Below, in pieces: positions 40,101 through 53,644 of a DNA stretch of 64,000 bases (positions are counted from its first letter, which is position 1; every line of letters begins with the position of its first letter). This stretch comes from Struthio camelus. Its lineage: Eukaryota; Chordata; Aves; Struthioniformes; Struthionidae. The position numbers and the translations under genes were made by a program. The notes beneath the pieces are model-generated. The model was not told the DNA's origin, did no database searches, and was given only the letters and a program-made list of their open reading frames with translations. The stretch lies in contig NC_090942.1 of the NCBI RefSeq assembly GCF_040807025.1, positions 66,792,911 to 66,856,910 of the forward strand, read 5' to 3'.

Positions 40101-41737
40101 CTTATTATTTTGTTTCACATCTTCACAATGAGGAGAATTAAGTCAAAGCTTAAAGTAAGAATCAAAGAAACAACAGAAGTGTTAAACTGGAGCCTCTGTA
40201 CTTCAGGAGTGTTTCATACTACACTGTAAGTCATATTTTAAAGAAATAATGGGACAGATGGAATTAAAATCCTCTCCCCTCACACACCTTCTTGAACCAC
40301 CCCCTAAAGACTTGATATCAGGCCAAATTACTGACAAGCTCCACAAAAGTGAAATTTATTGCTACAAGTTGGTGCCTACATTGCTCAGGCGTATGAAGAG
40401 GTGTGATCTCTGAGTGACATAGTTGCGCTAGCAGAAATCCCTAGTACAGGAGCAGTTATAGACAGCAAAACTGCACTTCAATGAGTAGCAGGTTGCAGTG
40501 GTTGTGTGCAGAGTTTTACTGTTTGAAGTGCATCTGGTGAAGCTGTATTCCAATCAGAGCACTTTGCATTCATGTATTCCCCACATCAGTGAAGCCTCGC
40601 TAAGTACACTCTCCTGTTATTTAAGTTATATCACATCTGCATCTTTTTTTTCCTTCTGGAATCTTGGTTTGGATTTTCCAGAGCTTTATTTCTGACTAAA
40701 ACATTCAGAAGAGCACAGCTGTGTAGTCCCATATGGCCCTGTTAAGTCTGTTGATGTGTGGCAACATATAAAACAAGTTCATTTTGAATGGTCTATTGAG
40801 TTGATAGTCTGGACCCCAGGCAAGGATGCTTAAACACAGTCTTCAGAGAGCCTTGAGCCGCCTTTATAGGAGGAAGGGTGCCTGCTGAGAAAAACAGTAT
40901 ACAAGCATGATGTGAAAACTTTTGTGACTATGCAGAAGCAGAATTACACAAAGGAAAGAAGTAAGGTTGAAAGGGTCTTTTTAATCCTAGTACTCCCTAA
41001 TTTCTCAGTGTAAGATGTAATTATTTTACATTGAGTATATTATTTATGATGTGAAAGCTTCAGGAGAAGCTAAGTGATTTCCAGACATCATCCCATTCCA
41101 CCTTGAATGAAAAGGCCCACAGACAGCAGAAAAAGAAGAACATGTCTTATTTGCAGAAAAGTTTTTGTTGCCGTTATTCATAAATTATCTTTGACTCCCA
41201 TTCCAGTTAAGCACTTCTCTCTCATCATTATCTCCAATTCCTCTGCCTGAGAACCCCAGACAATTTGCCCTGACATTTCTACTTCAGTGTTTCCACCTCC
41301 TTTACTCCCTGGCACAGGTTAAGGCCTAACACAAAAGCTCAAAAACCCTGAGAAGAGTCTTAGCTGAGAAAGCCAGCTTGCAGACTATGCAAAACAAGCC
41401 CGTTCTCCCCTAATGTTTGAATATGTCTCTTCAAAAGAAGACAGCAAACTAGACACAGGCAAAGTGCCTTTTCAATGCTTTCTTCCCACAGATGGCAGCA
41501 ATGCCTGTGATGCTTTTTGTTCTTTTTGTTTTTTCAAGCAGGCCCATGTATCATTACTTAAAGAGGAAACAGAAGAAAACATCCTGAGCATCCCACAGAG
41601 TTTCAACCATGAGCATGGCAGTCTGGTAAAGCTCTTCAACACAAACTTAACTCTAAGATGTCAGCTCAAAAGATTGTTGCAATTAGGGGGTCACTTCCCA
41701 TATGAATTATGGGGGAGATTTACTAGAGAGGGAAAGT
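34171..41737. other. Non-coding stretch, no gene recognised
   Basis: It is AT-rich overall, with a GC-richer patch at 34.9-35.3 kb whose frames on both strands show no domain. I see no paired splice sites with a coding frame between them. Confidence 0.4.
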
Positions 41738-41893
41738 TTTTCTTTTTGCTTTTCTTTTTTCTCTTTCTTTTTCTTTCTTTTTCTTTTTCTTTTGCTTTTG
41801 CTTTTGCTTTTGCTTTTGCTTTTGCTTTTGCTTTTGCTTTTGCTTTTCCCTTTCGTTTTCCTTTTGCCTTTTCTTTTCCTTTTTTCTTTCCGC
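41738..41893. repeat. (CTTTTG)n hexanucleotide array in a pyrimidine tract
   Basis: About 150 bp of almost pure T/C with a core of roughly ten CTTTTG units (41790-41848), flanked by degraded CTTTTT/CTTTTC units. It yields low-complexity frames (Phe-Ala, Leu, Lys-Ala repeats) in all directions, which are not genes. Confidence 0.95.
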
Positions 41894-44800
41894 TTGTACA
41901 TCTGAGCATCAGAGAAAAAAAAAAACACTAACAGCATGAAAGTTAGCAATACTGTGAATGTTGCAGAGGAAGCAATGCTAGCAGGTACAGATGCAGTTGA
42001 TGCAAATATATTGAAAACTCCCTTTACAGATTCTCAAGTTCTCTGGGGCAATGAAAACTTTCTGTGCTCCACGTGTGAGTGCTGTGACCTGATAGGACTT
42101 CTGAACTGTAACCCAATGCCAATGGAAAGAAAAGATAACTGCGGTGAAAAGCAGCATGCTGACTAGGAGGTAAAAACACTGCCATTGACACAGGCTTTTC
42201 TTTTGAAACTAAGCTTCTGACTATAATTTTAACAGACTCATTTTAATGAGAAATAATCATAAATGATTTTTGGTCTATTAACATGAAATATTTTTCATCA
42301 GCAGATATCAACGCACTTTATGAGGAGATCAGTATGATTAGCATCATTTTGCAAATGGGAGAACTGAGGCCTGAGGAAGTAACAACATTTTATCCAAGGT
42401 CATTCATCTGTCTGACAGTACAACAGCAAGTACAATCCGGAAATCTGGGGATTGAAGCCAATGTTTTCTGCAACATTATCTCATATAAAGAGCATACGTA
42501 TCTGTGAATACGCATTTGTACCTGTAGATATGCACACATATATGCAACCACATAAATTAGCAGGCATTTTATTTTTTGTTTGAAAGTATAATTTCGTACC
42601 ATTCACACAGGTCTCATAATCGCCTTCTCAGGAACACAGTGAATAGCACAGCTTATCAAAGAGGATTCAGGATGATCTTGTCTCTAATCACTTTCACCTT
42701 TGTAATGCGTTAGAAAACACATCTCTGTTGTGCCTTCTGTCTCTTATTTTTTTTCAAGAGACCCTACTGGTCTGACATTTATTGATCTGAGCTTGTCTTC
42801 CAAATTGCTAATTTGTTTATACGCTCCTAAATAGCTCTAACTGGGTTTCTGTCAGGATTCTTGTAGAATCTGAAATAGGCTTTTTTTGATAAATGAACAT
42901 GCAACTTCTGACCATCATGTTTTTCCAAAATACTTTAATATAGCAAAGGACGGCACCAGCCTGTGGGTACACTGGCTACTTTTATAAATGTAACTTATCC
43001 TTTCAGTAAATCCATTTAGGTAAGCTGAAGTTAGCTTGCCTAAAATCATCCCAAAAGGAAAATGTAATCTATTTTTTGCTTCTTCTTCTTTTTCTTTAAA
43101 GGTTCATTTCCATTATCATAGGCCCTGGGAATTAAAGTAATATTGATTATTATAAAGAAATAATGACTTAGTAAGTGCCGAATGCAAGTCACTGAGCTAC
43201 TTTTCTCTTCAAGACTAACACATCTGTTCTAGTGACACAGGAATGCTTTTAAGTATGAACGGTGGGTGGGAGGGAGGCAGGGATGATACAATGTGACCAA
43301 GTGTTTTGTGCTAGTGCTATAAACTTGCTTATTAATTTGGAGACCAACAAATCATGTTCAGTCTAGTTTTCCTGTTCAGACTTCCCAGCTACTTAATTTG
43401 TTGTCATGCTGTTCCGATCCTCTGTTATTTCAAGAGGCAGAACTGATTAGAAGTTTGCTAGCAGTACTTCCACTTGAAATCACTTCTTTATCCACTTTTT
43501 GGAGATGATTGTTTAAGATTTCATTATAAATGGCAGCATAGTAGTTCCATACTACTATGGAAAGTCAGGCACAACATAACTTCTCAGGTACTTTTTTTTT
43601 TTTCCTGGGGAGATCACTTTTTGTCTCTAAGGGTCTTCTCTAGATGAAATCTTACAAAAAGATGAACTGAAATGAAACGTTCAGAGGATAAGTTAGATGC
43701 CAATATCTAATGGGGACAGTGCAAAGTTAAATCATCAGAAACTGTCATTTTTAAAACCACCATTAGGCTATTAGAGGCAGACTGAGGACTTTCAGCCAAG
43801 CAAAATGCATAGGCTGCTGGCAGTACAGGCGCTGTGAGCAGCATTCTTCCTCTTGCATCAAATGACTGAGTCAGTCTGGAGTAAGAGACGGATTTTGGCC
43901 TAGCAGTCAGAGGCTTAGCCCTCTTGAAGACATTCAGTTTTGTCTTGTTTGGCAGGATGTTGTCCTTAGGGCTCTGCTAAATCCCTGCTCAGTTCATTGC
44001 AGTTGCTTGCCCATACTCTCAAGACAAAAACACCCTCTTCATTTCCATTCTGAAACAGTCACTTTTGCATGCTCACGGGTTGTCTGGCTACAAGCCATTT
44101 CAGTGGCCTTCTTACCCTCTAGTGGTCGATGCACAAGTGTTTGTGTCTAAATGAGAAGTAACCATGCTTCTAATTCGGAAAACCTGGGAGAAAAGAGTTA
44201 GCTCCACTGAAAGAGATGAATGTTTTACCAGCAACTTAAGGGGACAGAATTGCAGCTCTCAGCCATGCCCTCTTTGCATTTGATTTATCATCTCTCCATT
44301 TTACCTCTTAGTAACACACTGTATTGTTACTCCCTGGAGTGTGTCCTGAATGCTTCAAAGGCAGAAGGGGAGAGATATACAATTTGTTAACCATATAAAT
44401 GAAATTCTCCTCTTACAAAGAGATCTGCACATTAATCAAGAAAATACTTGAGCAGTGAAAACACTAAGGAGCAGAAATGTTCTCCTTCTCTTTCATGCAT
44501 ACAGTAAGAGCTGCATTCCTGAGATCTGGAGAGGAGTGCACGTCTCTGCAGCACCTGGGCACAGCAGAAAATGTTCACAGGCTCCTGTATCTTACAACAG
44601 TGGCTTTGTGAAAAGAATTCACACAGTATAAGATGATATATGAGACATTTTAAAAAAATTATCTCCCACTGTAGTATATCACATAGTTCTTGATTATGAG
44701 CTGAAAGAAAAATTCTGTAAGTCTCTCATCATGAAAAGGAAAAATGGGGATACAACCATGAAGCTTCTTCTCAATTGCCAGCAACTTGGAATGCCCCCAG

Positions 44801-45724
44801 TAACTGTAGTAATGCAAAGCACATCTCAAGCTCAGGAAAACAGAGAACATAAACGTATCCCCTTCTAAGTACACAGTAATGTATGCTTATTAACCATTTG
44901 GATGTGACTGATGCTTTACCAGATTTTGCTATGGTCAAAAATTATCTTGACGATGCTTCATTTGTGCTTATTACAGATAATCTCAGTATTTACTGAGGCT
45001 CTTGGGTGTCCAACTGAGTGCACGTGTGCTTGCTTACATCTTGCCGATAATGTTTCATCTATAAAACAGGTACCACCTGCAAATGGACAAAAACAGACAG
45101 AGCCAAGAGCCTTGACCACACAAGAGTTCTCCTCATTACAACTAAACTGGCTGAAGCCCCATAACAATTTCATCCATTACAAGTCTCCCTGGTGCAGGCA
45201 GACCCTAACTTTATTTTATCAACCTTTGTTGATCCATTCAGAGCAGGAGCTGGAAAGAGCTGTGGAGCAGTTGCTGTCTTACACTCTTCATTTAGAGTGG
45301 TTTTTTTCCTTCATGTTTTTCCTCTAGGTTTTCTCTTAAGACACGGTTAAAAGGCACATTTCAATCAATTGGGCTGATGTTGTCAAGCTCATGCACTGAA
45401 TTACCTCGGAGGGAAGAAAGAACAAAACTTCATACTGAAAAGTGAAAGACAAAGCTCTCCACTCCAATTATGTTAATGAGGAATCTATCTGGAGGACGGG
45501 AATAAAGGGCTGGGTAGAATTAATGGAGGAGAAGAAAAACATTTCAATTATTTATATTTGAATCAATACATTAAAAAAGATCTAACATCTTGGGCTCCAG
45601 AGGCCTTGCTGTCAATAAAAGTATACCTCCAAATACTGTTAAAGAAACTGTACAGCAGCATTTCCTCTTTCATACACAGAACCAGGAAGCAGCAAATATA
45701 TTAAAAGAAAATATATCAGAATTA
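41894..45724. other. Non-coding stretch, MIR-like remnant only
   Basis: Apart from the SINE remnant at 42.33-42.47 kb nothing was recognised. The 138-codon frame at 44911-45327 has no family features. Confidence 0.4.
42325..42470 (-). repeat. MIR-like SINE remnant, antisense
   Basis: The stretch ttttgcaaatgggagaactg then aggcctgaggaagtaac, then ccaaggtcat and a ggggattgaa end, follows the antisense MIR pattern (aaatgggg..aactgaggc..aagt..cc.aaggtca). It is an old copy with scattered substitutions. Confidence 0.7.
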
Positions 45725-45900
45725 CACAGTCATAGAAAATAGACTGGAACTCAGTTAATCATCAGGATCATGTTGTCACTTCATACTCAAAATATTCCTG
45801 ACAGACACCTGGAAAACCTTCAGCAGTGGCAATTCGACAGCCTGTTTGGGCTATCTATTCACTGTCCCTGTTAATAACGTATCTGATAGGAAAGCACACA
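45725..45900 (-). repeat. Old CR1/L3-like LINE 3' fragment, antisense
   Basis: A degraded antisense match to the CR1 end: gtcatagaa near the start, then cacctggaaaaccttcagca and gtggcaattcgacagcctgt, then ctattcactgtccctgttaa. It is clearly older than the 53.6-kb element. Confidence 0.6.
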
Positions 45901-48900
45901 CTTTTTTTTACCTGAAGCCCTATAACAGGTCTACTATAAAATAGACTGTTTCAGTGCAGCTAGAAGCTACTGTGGACCATGGTATGCAGAAAAAAATCTG
46001 AAGTTAGTCCTCTCAATCACTCTCTCTCCCCTATGTGTAATGTAAGTGTATTCATATATGCCAACTGATAGCAGCTGCTAAGGCCGCGTGGCCTGAACAA
46101 AGAGTTTCCCAGATATTTGTTTCTGCTAGTTCTAGAGGCTGTCCATTCAGAAGTGTGGGTAAGAAAGGGAGGAACAGAAAATGCAGCTGAAATAGGAGAA
46201 AATATGGCATCTGTAAAACACTAACGTGGCCTTGTATTTGCTGCGTAAGTTCTGCCAATATTTTGCTGAGTTCTGTGGCAGAGCTGATGACAAGCACTCA
46301 GAAGCGGCATGAGGGTAAATGTATTGAACTGAGTGCCATAGGGCATGAAGCTCTCATGCCCTGTTAAACTAGAAAGTGGGTTAAATGGCTGTTTTCCCCT
46401 CCTTTACGAAGCCACTGCCCTTATCCCCAGGAAGAGAGGAGCAGAAGTAGGACTGGACCAGCAGTTAAGTCAGATTCTCCAGGGTGTGTAGGGCTCTGCT
46501 TGCACTTTGAGCAATTTATTTTCAAACACATTCAGAAATAGATGGATTGTTTTTAATTTTGTTTTCCATTACCTACAGAGCACCCAGTCAAGTAATAGGA
46601 TAGCCTTCATACCACACTGGTTCTTCCATTTCAGCTGGTACCTAGAGCTTCGTAGTAACATGCTGCACAAATCCTGACAGTGTCCTTTTGAAACTAGTTT
46701 CATATCATCTTGAAAAAAATTTCCACTGCAATTAAGCGACTAGCAGCCTCTGGCATGCAAGTGTGATTTTCACAAACAATGGAATTACTTTCCTAATTTT
46801 GTTCTTCGCTCTTCAAAATGTAGCTGATATATATTTTTAACAGAAATTTATTTTCACCTAAAAGCAGTTTAAAATATTTTACTGCTGAATTAAGATAACG
46901 ATGCGGTAGATTTCCATTGAAAATGAACCTATTTTTATTTTAAATGTTGTAGGCTTTTCAGAGAACTGATCTCTTTTCATAACGAATAAATAATGCTGGG
47001 AAAACCTATCATTTTATGAAACTGAAAATTCAGCCACAGCTGCTATGGATTGGTAAAATAATTAAGAATTCTATTTCTAGGTAGTGTGTAGCAGGAAACA
47101 ATCACCTCCAACCAGTCTGTTTGCTTGCCTGAGCAGATAGAGAGTTTAAAAATGACGTTGGCTTCTACGAGCACAGAATCACATCCAAACTGGGTGCACT
47201 TCCAGACACATCTCATCTCAGCAAACATGCCCTGTGATGAAGACCCATCTCATATCAAAATCACCAGGCAAGTCACAGTACAGCCCCAGCATCATGATAA
47301 GGATGCTGTTTTGTTCTCTTTATTCAGGCAAAATTTCCATGAGGGCAAAAGTGTTTTGGTTGTAAGCTCTTTCTGCTTCGCACAGTGGCAGGTTTACTGA
47401 GGGAGGAAAGGGATTAAGCATGCTGTGAACACTGCTCTGTGCAGGATGAAAGCAATATTTTTCTCTGTGCCCTTGTGCCCACCTTCCTCACTCCTGCCTC
47501 CACTCCTCTACGGGCCAGCTGCAGCCAGCTTTATTACCCAGCAAGGTGCATTGTCCAGGATGGTGATGCCAATGCAATATATAAGACAACAGTAGGTAGA
47601 ATCACCAGATAGAGGGCAGGGAGAATATCCCCCCTCCCCTTAAAGAGTCTCCACAGCTCTTACCTCATCCTCGGCCAGCATGAAAACATCTCCCCTCCTG
47701 TTTCAATCTACTTGTAAACACAGTGCATCAGTCAGGGGGAGTTTGGCCTCTTTAAGTGACGGAATTAGCAGAGAAGTACCCATTCTCAAAACAATCTTTC
47801 ACAGTTAGAGGGTGTAGGATGTGGTCTGAGGCAAGCTGGAGAGGAAAGAGGATTTTAGACAACACACTGGGGTAATATATTTATATACTTATTATTTTAG
47901 GCCTTGTTGATAAACAAGCATGCTGGCTATATCTGTAAATATTTTAAATGCTGTCAGCGGTCGGCATGGGATCCAAAGAGAGATTCTAGGCATTTTCCTT
48001 GCTTTTCCTTCTGACATGTCAGTTCAGAGCAGTTGGTAACATAGCGACGGGCTGCAGCACTTCATTATCATCACAATCTGCTACCTTTTTAATATAGTAT
48101 CTGACATTTCAGTCAGACAGAGCTTTGTCCTTAAGCTGGCAAGGACTTTATGCCTTGCACTCGAGAACATCACTGTGCTGGGTGCATGGACCAGATAGGA
48201 CACACACTATCTGTATTTATGGAGATATGTCAAACCATAACATTCAGGTGAAAGGCAAAAATATACACGTACAAATGTATAAAGTAAATTTGCAAACAAG
48301 AATCAAGCCATCCTTTCGGGGTCTGGCCAAATCATGTCTTCACTCTACAGTTTCCAGCAAGGGATTGTGGAAGTATCTTATTAGAAAGAAGAAAATACAG
48401 AGCTCACTTGAACTTTTGCAGCAGAGCTAAGGTACTCACTCAGCCAAGCACTTACATTACCCAAGCTGTGAGGTGGTAGGGGAGGCGCTGATGCCAAAAG
48501 ACACAGAGCGGTACAGCTACACAGACACAGGGCTGTGACTGTGCTAATGAGGCAGGAGGCACAGACAGGAGTGCACTTTCGGGACTGCAGTGCAAGAAAA
48601 AGAGCTTGGGAAAGTCTCAGTTAAAGCAAATATCTCTATGCCTGAGTCTTTTCCTTAGGTAAACTAGAAATTTATGATTTCAGGGGTTTGCCCTCTTTAC
48701 ATGGCTTGAGAAGACTTGCTAGTTCACTCTTCTGTTCTGTTTGCTCTGCCAACTTACCCTTATTGGGAACCAGAAATTAGAAAAATTAACTAAATGGCAG
48801 AATTTGGAAAGTATGAAGACATCTTGTGTTTGTTTGAACCTTGCATATCAGAATCTCTAAGTTATCAAAATTTTAATATAATCAAACCTGAATTGTAAAT

Positions 48901-48904
48901 GCTA

Positions 48905-48990
48905 CTGAAATTGCTTTTCCAGATGGGTAAACTGAGGCATGAGCTGTTACTGGCCATGTGCTAGCTTTCCTGCCTTTATTGGGTAGCAGT
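48905..48990 (-). repeat. MIR-like SINE remnant, antisense
   Basis: Contains ccagatgggtaaactgaggc, the hallmark of the antisense MIR body (ca.atg.g.aaactgaggc). The rest is eroded. Confidence 0.5.
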
Positions 48991-49919
48991 GTATTTCCCA
49001 AGAAGTCCATGAAATCTGTAGTATTGTGTGGACAAGAATGCTCCACATGCACAAAAGCGATAGGATTCGGATCCAAACAAATAGTCTAATTTTTAGATCA
49101 AAAAGGTCTGATTCTGTTGGATTTTGCTTTTTCCCTTTAACACCACTGCCAAGGCTGATATTTCCTGGTATAGTCAATTGAGATTTCAGTCTGGGGTACC
49201 AGCATGACTAAGAAGAGAAATCTAGCCTTTCCTACGTTAGATGTTGATCAGCAGGAAGAGTGCCATTTTAACCCCAGAAGTAGGTGCACAGCAGTAGTGT
49301 GAAATCCTCATTGTTCATGACGCCTTCTGTGTTATCTAGCTTGAAAGCCTAGATATGGTTTTGTTAATATTTCAGCAAAAATATTATCTTAGAAGAAAGA
49401 AATCTTTGATCAAAACCTAAAATCACCTTATTTGATCTAAGCTGGCTTAACAGATAGAAGTAGAATAAGAGGATGATTTCCAGTACTGCTCTGATTTATC
49501 TTGGCTGGAATATTTTCCCTCAATAATTCATGCACTATAAGGTCTGTAATCTTTCTTTTATAAAAGCGAGACTATTTGCTTTAATGCTAGGTTTAAAATG
49601 CCACATAGGGCAACTCTAGGGGATCTGTGAACTGAATTATTGAAAACATTTTCCTCCTTTATAAGTCACTTAAACCACAGGTTGACTGTGAGAATAAAAA
49701 TTTGTAGCCTATGAGTTACACTGACATATGATTTTTATAGCAGTGAAGAAGTAAAGGTAATTGTTTTTTCTTATCAAGGAGAAGTAAACATGTAAAAAAT
49801 AATGTTAATCTGAAATGTGTGCAATTTTCCAAGACAGTGATTTAGGGGAAACTTTCCAAAGATGCCCCAGCAATTTGGGAACGTATGTCTTAATTTTTAA
49901 AAACTTCCAAGACATTTAA

Positions 49920-50050
49920 GAGCATAATTGTCATTGCAAAGCAATGGGACTTGGACTCCTAAGTCACTCAGGCATTTTGAAAACTATCATTAAGTACTCA
50001 GGAGCCTTTGTTTTCCTCCAAAACTCTTAGCTGAAATTCAAGGTTTTTAA
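49920..50050. repeat. Ancient amniote interspersed repeat fragment
   Basis: The stretch aatgggacttggactcctaa then gtcactcaggcattttgaaa resembles a motif common in reptile and bird LINE 3' ends. Family not resolved. Confidence 0.35.
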
Positions 50051-52384
50051 AATCTATATTAAACGCCTTAATATCATTTGATGACACACCTTGACGAGTT
50101 TCCTTCGATCAGTCTTTTGAACTGTGGAATGGGTATATATGGGAAATGTATGACTTTCTGTACTATGCTAAAATGCTTCGAATTTATTGGAGCTTTGACA
50201 ACCTGCAAAGTTTAGACAATGAAATTGATATTTGCTGTAAAAAGAGGTCAGTCACATGCAGCAAAAGGCATCAATTTGTGCTTATAAGATCCCAACCTCT
50301 GTGCATATGCCTCCACCACTGCACATGACTGTCTACCTTCAGATGAGCTAAGAAGCGTAAGCAGCTTGTGCACTGCACTGCGTACTGGGTTTTTTTAGGC
50401 ACATCTTTGCACAGTGCAGGCATATCCTCTAGGTCTGCCAGCACCGCTGAGAACTCACATAAAGCCCAGAACAGTGAGGCAGGGAGCTGATCCCCTCTTC
50501 TTCCTCTGCCCAGTCCTGTTTCTGGAGCGGAAGAGATGACAAATTGTGTTACTCAGACAGGATACCTGGCTAAGCAGTCAGTCATCTTTTAAAAACCGAA
50601 GCTAAGGCCTTTATGAGGAGGTAATACATCCCCAAATAAAACAATGTTGTAGTCCAACAAAGTATCTGATTGTCCTATTAAAGGATAACCACTAGTGTGG
50701 TTCACTGTGGTTCAAAACCATAGTTTAAGGAATGGTTGTGGTAATGTGCATTGAATTTGTTCTCCCTTCTCTGCAGAATGTCCAAATTTAAGGATATGTA
50801 GATATGCATATTAACAGCAACCTGACTGATTACTGGAGTATCTTAAAGCAACACTATGTAGGCCTAGGCCAAGCAGTACTATGAAGGTTAAGACTTGCTT
50901 TTGACATTGTACAGTAGTTCCGCTGGCTTAGGAAATCGCAGGCTTATTGCAGCTGTGATCTCACACTGCTCTGATTGCTAAACAGGATCACTACGCATCA
51001 CATGGACGAGAGCTAGCTTGTTAACTTGGGTTCTCTGCTTGGCGGTGAATGATGGAGTGAAGGGATACTTAAAAGATGCAGCTGATTATGCATTAATAAA
51101 GCCATCATACCTCCTGTCCAGTGTAGGACTAGCAAATGCCTATAAACAGCACTTGTAGTCTAATAACAGTTGGGGAAAAGGCATTACACCATGAAGATGT
51201 GCCTGGGAATCATCCTAATACAGCCTACAGCTGTGCTGAACCTGCTTCTCACAGTGGTTGGGAGTTAGTGTGTGTTGGTGTGCCAATAAAGTTAGTAATC
51301 GGTTAGGAAATATGCAGGAGATATGAGATGGAAGGCAACGAGGAGCCACTATATTTGTAGCTCATAGTCACTGGAGCTGCAAGACAGCTTGAGTCTGCTG
51401 TGGAAAAACTTTTTTTTTTCTATTTATTAGTAAAAATTTATAAAGGAACTTGATTGACAAATACCACTGAAGGATATGAAACAAACAGTCTGTGCTTAAG
51501 AAGCTGAGCAACTTCGGTGATAAAGCTTTTTTTCCATAAATTTGGCTTTTTCATTATGAGGTGAAAGGGATTCTTCCCCATTATTGCAGAACAGGTTGTG
51601 TGATACTTTGTTGAGACACTCTGGTCTTTGCCTCTCATTTTGTAACAGCTATTTCCCTGTCAATAAGCTCTTGCTGAAGAAGTCTGTATCTAAAATTAGT
51701 ACTGATCCTGATGGGGAAAAAGGATGGGGTCTGAATCAGGAATTTGTTTGAATGCATTACACTGATGTCTCAGCTAAAGACAGGTTTCTGACAGTACTTC
51801 TTTTCCTTCTGTTCTGTAAAACATTACTTCCATTGTATTAACAATGACTGAAAGACACAATTATGTTCATTTTTTCCGAGGCAGCAGTTTCTGCTTCTGA
51901 AGTCCTTAAAATGAATCACTGTTCTCTCTTCCTCTCCCAGATCAATTTGTTCATAATCATTACCTTTGAAAAGGGGCATGTTTGAAGATTCCCTTCTGTT
52001 TTAAATTTCTAGGCCAGGTCTTTAAAGTAAGGAGGCAAAACAAGCACACAAACTCACAAGTTCTGCTGTTTTTTTTTAAAAAAAAAAAGAAGTGAAATGA
52101 GAGAATAGGCCAATGATCCATGGAGCCTGAAAACTTCATTGACAATTGCTTTTACTGAGTGATGCAGAAACAACCAGAAGTTTCCCATCAGGAATCTGCC
52201 TAATTGTATATTATTCTACTGCATAAAAAAAGAGCTGCTGTCTAACTCCAAGCACTAATAATTTGTATTCTAGAGGCGAAAAGAAAAAAGATCCATGTAT
52301 CTCATAATTCCTTATCTGAGAAAAAATAGCCAATCAGTTAAAGCAAAGGAAACTACTGTAGGTCATTTCAGGTCTGTTGCCAAG

Positions 52385-52510
52385 TCTATAATTGATTCAC
52401 AGCACAACGCTGAACAAGGCACTTGATTCCTTTGTGATTCAGTTTATATAACTATTGAAAAGATGTAATGATTTCTGCCTCACAAGGATTTCCTAAGCTT
52501 TGTTGTTTAT
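52385..52510 (+). repeat. MIR-like SINE remnant, sense
   Basis: The stretch gaacaaggcacttgattcct then ttgtgattcagttt, then gaaaagatgtaatgatttct and gcctcacaaggatt, follows the sense MIR body (ggcaagttacttaac..tgcctcagttt..aaaatg..tacctcacagg). Confidence 0.5.
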
Positions 52511-53644
52511 AAGGTACCAGTACAGGACTGACCATTGAGAGATCTCAAAATATCATTAGCATCCTAGGAGTGCTAGAGAGTTTAGTGCTTATGAGAAATT
52601 AAGCAATTAACTCTGTAGACTGCTTCCAAGTGCCTAAATCCCCAAATTTGAATTTATCAAGCACTGATGAGTAGTCCCGAGCCATGGTCACACATAAAAT
52701 ATATAAATACAAATACAAAGCAAACTCCTTTGATTAGTGTTCCAAGCTAAATTCAAGTCAATGGATAAAATAAATACTCTCTTTTCAGGCTAAAGGAGCA
52801 ATTTACCATTTGAGTAGACAGCGAGAGGTGCAGTCCCACCCTAAAGGGAGATGCTGAGCAGCCATCCCATATGACTGCACAGTACGTGCCAGAGCAGCTG
52901 TCGCAAATGATCCTGGGGACAAAAAACTCATCCAGCCCTGTACAAATTTACATTTTGGTGGTTCAGCTGGTGCAGTAGAGGCCACTGGCAGAAGCACTGG
53001 GAAGCATAAGACTGAGCAGAAGGTGAACAATATAGATGAGAGGGTCTTTGGGGGCTGGCTGCCCAGACTGGCACGGAAGGGCTAATGGATTATGGAAGGT
53101 TGTGTGCATGTTTGTGTGTGGCAAAAACAAGAGCAGCAAGTGTTAGCATCACTTTGAGAGAAAGCCAAGGCAGAATTTTCTTTCTAAACAAAGAAATTTT
53201 TTCCTATTTCTTTCCAGGAAGATTGGGTTTAAGGAATATTGTAGGTGATAAATAATAAACTCATTTTAAATAGTCAGTCTCCTTCTGTCAATAATAACAT
53301 CTCAAAGTTTAAAAGCTATGTAACGGTAACTTGATACAAGAGTTTCTTACCCTTGCTGGAAAGACTTTTATTTTAAGAATTTTCCACTGAACTGAGATTA
53401 TGCTAATACTTATATGAGTAAGAAACTGAGCTTTCCTTTCTTTTTTTTTTTTTTTTCCCTTTATAATTCAGGAACTTAGTGATGAATTAAGTCTTCTGAA
53501 TAAAATGAAGCATGTCCCGTTATATTGACGAATATATATCTGTGAAGAATAAATGGCAGATTGTTGTGAAAATGTTGGCTTTTTAAAAAGCACAAAACTT
53601 GCACTGACTTCAGTTAAAATTGTCTTAATGTTCAGGTCTTCACT

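Larger units (their letters stand above)
45901..53639. other. Non-coding stretch, only old repeat scraps
   Basis: Frames here are short and lack domains. An AT-rich block at about 46.78-47.04 kb and another at 47.88-48.11 kb look more like conserved non-coding sequence than repeats, which is inference only. Confidence 0.35.

Noticed and set aside
41413..41931. 172-codon ORF with Phe/Ala repeat tail, and the opposite-strand Lys-Ala ORFs
   Set aside because: Produced by the CTTTTG array; the unique part shows no domain or splice support.
44911..45327. 138-codon ORF and a possible exon at about 44977-45069
   Set aside because: The splice-like borders are weak and the translation resembles no family.
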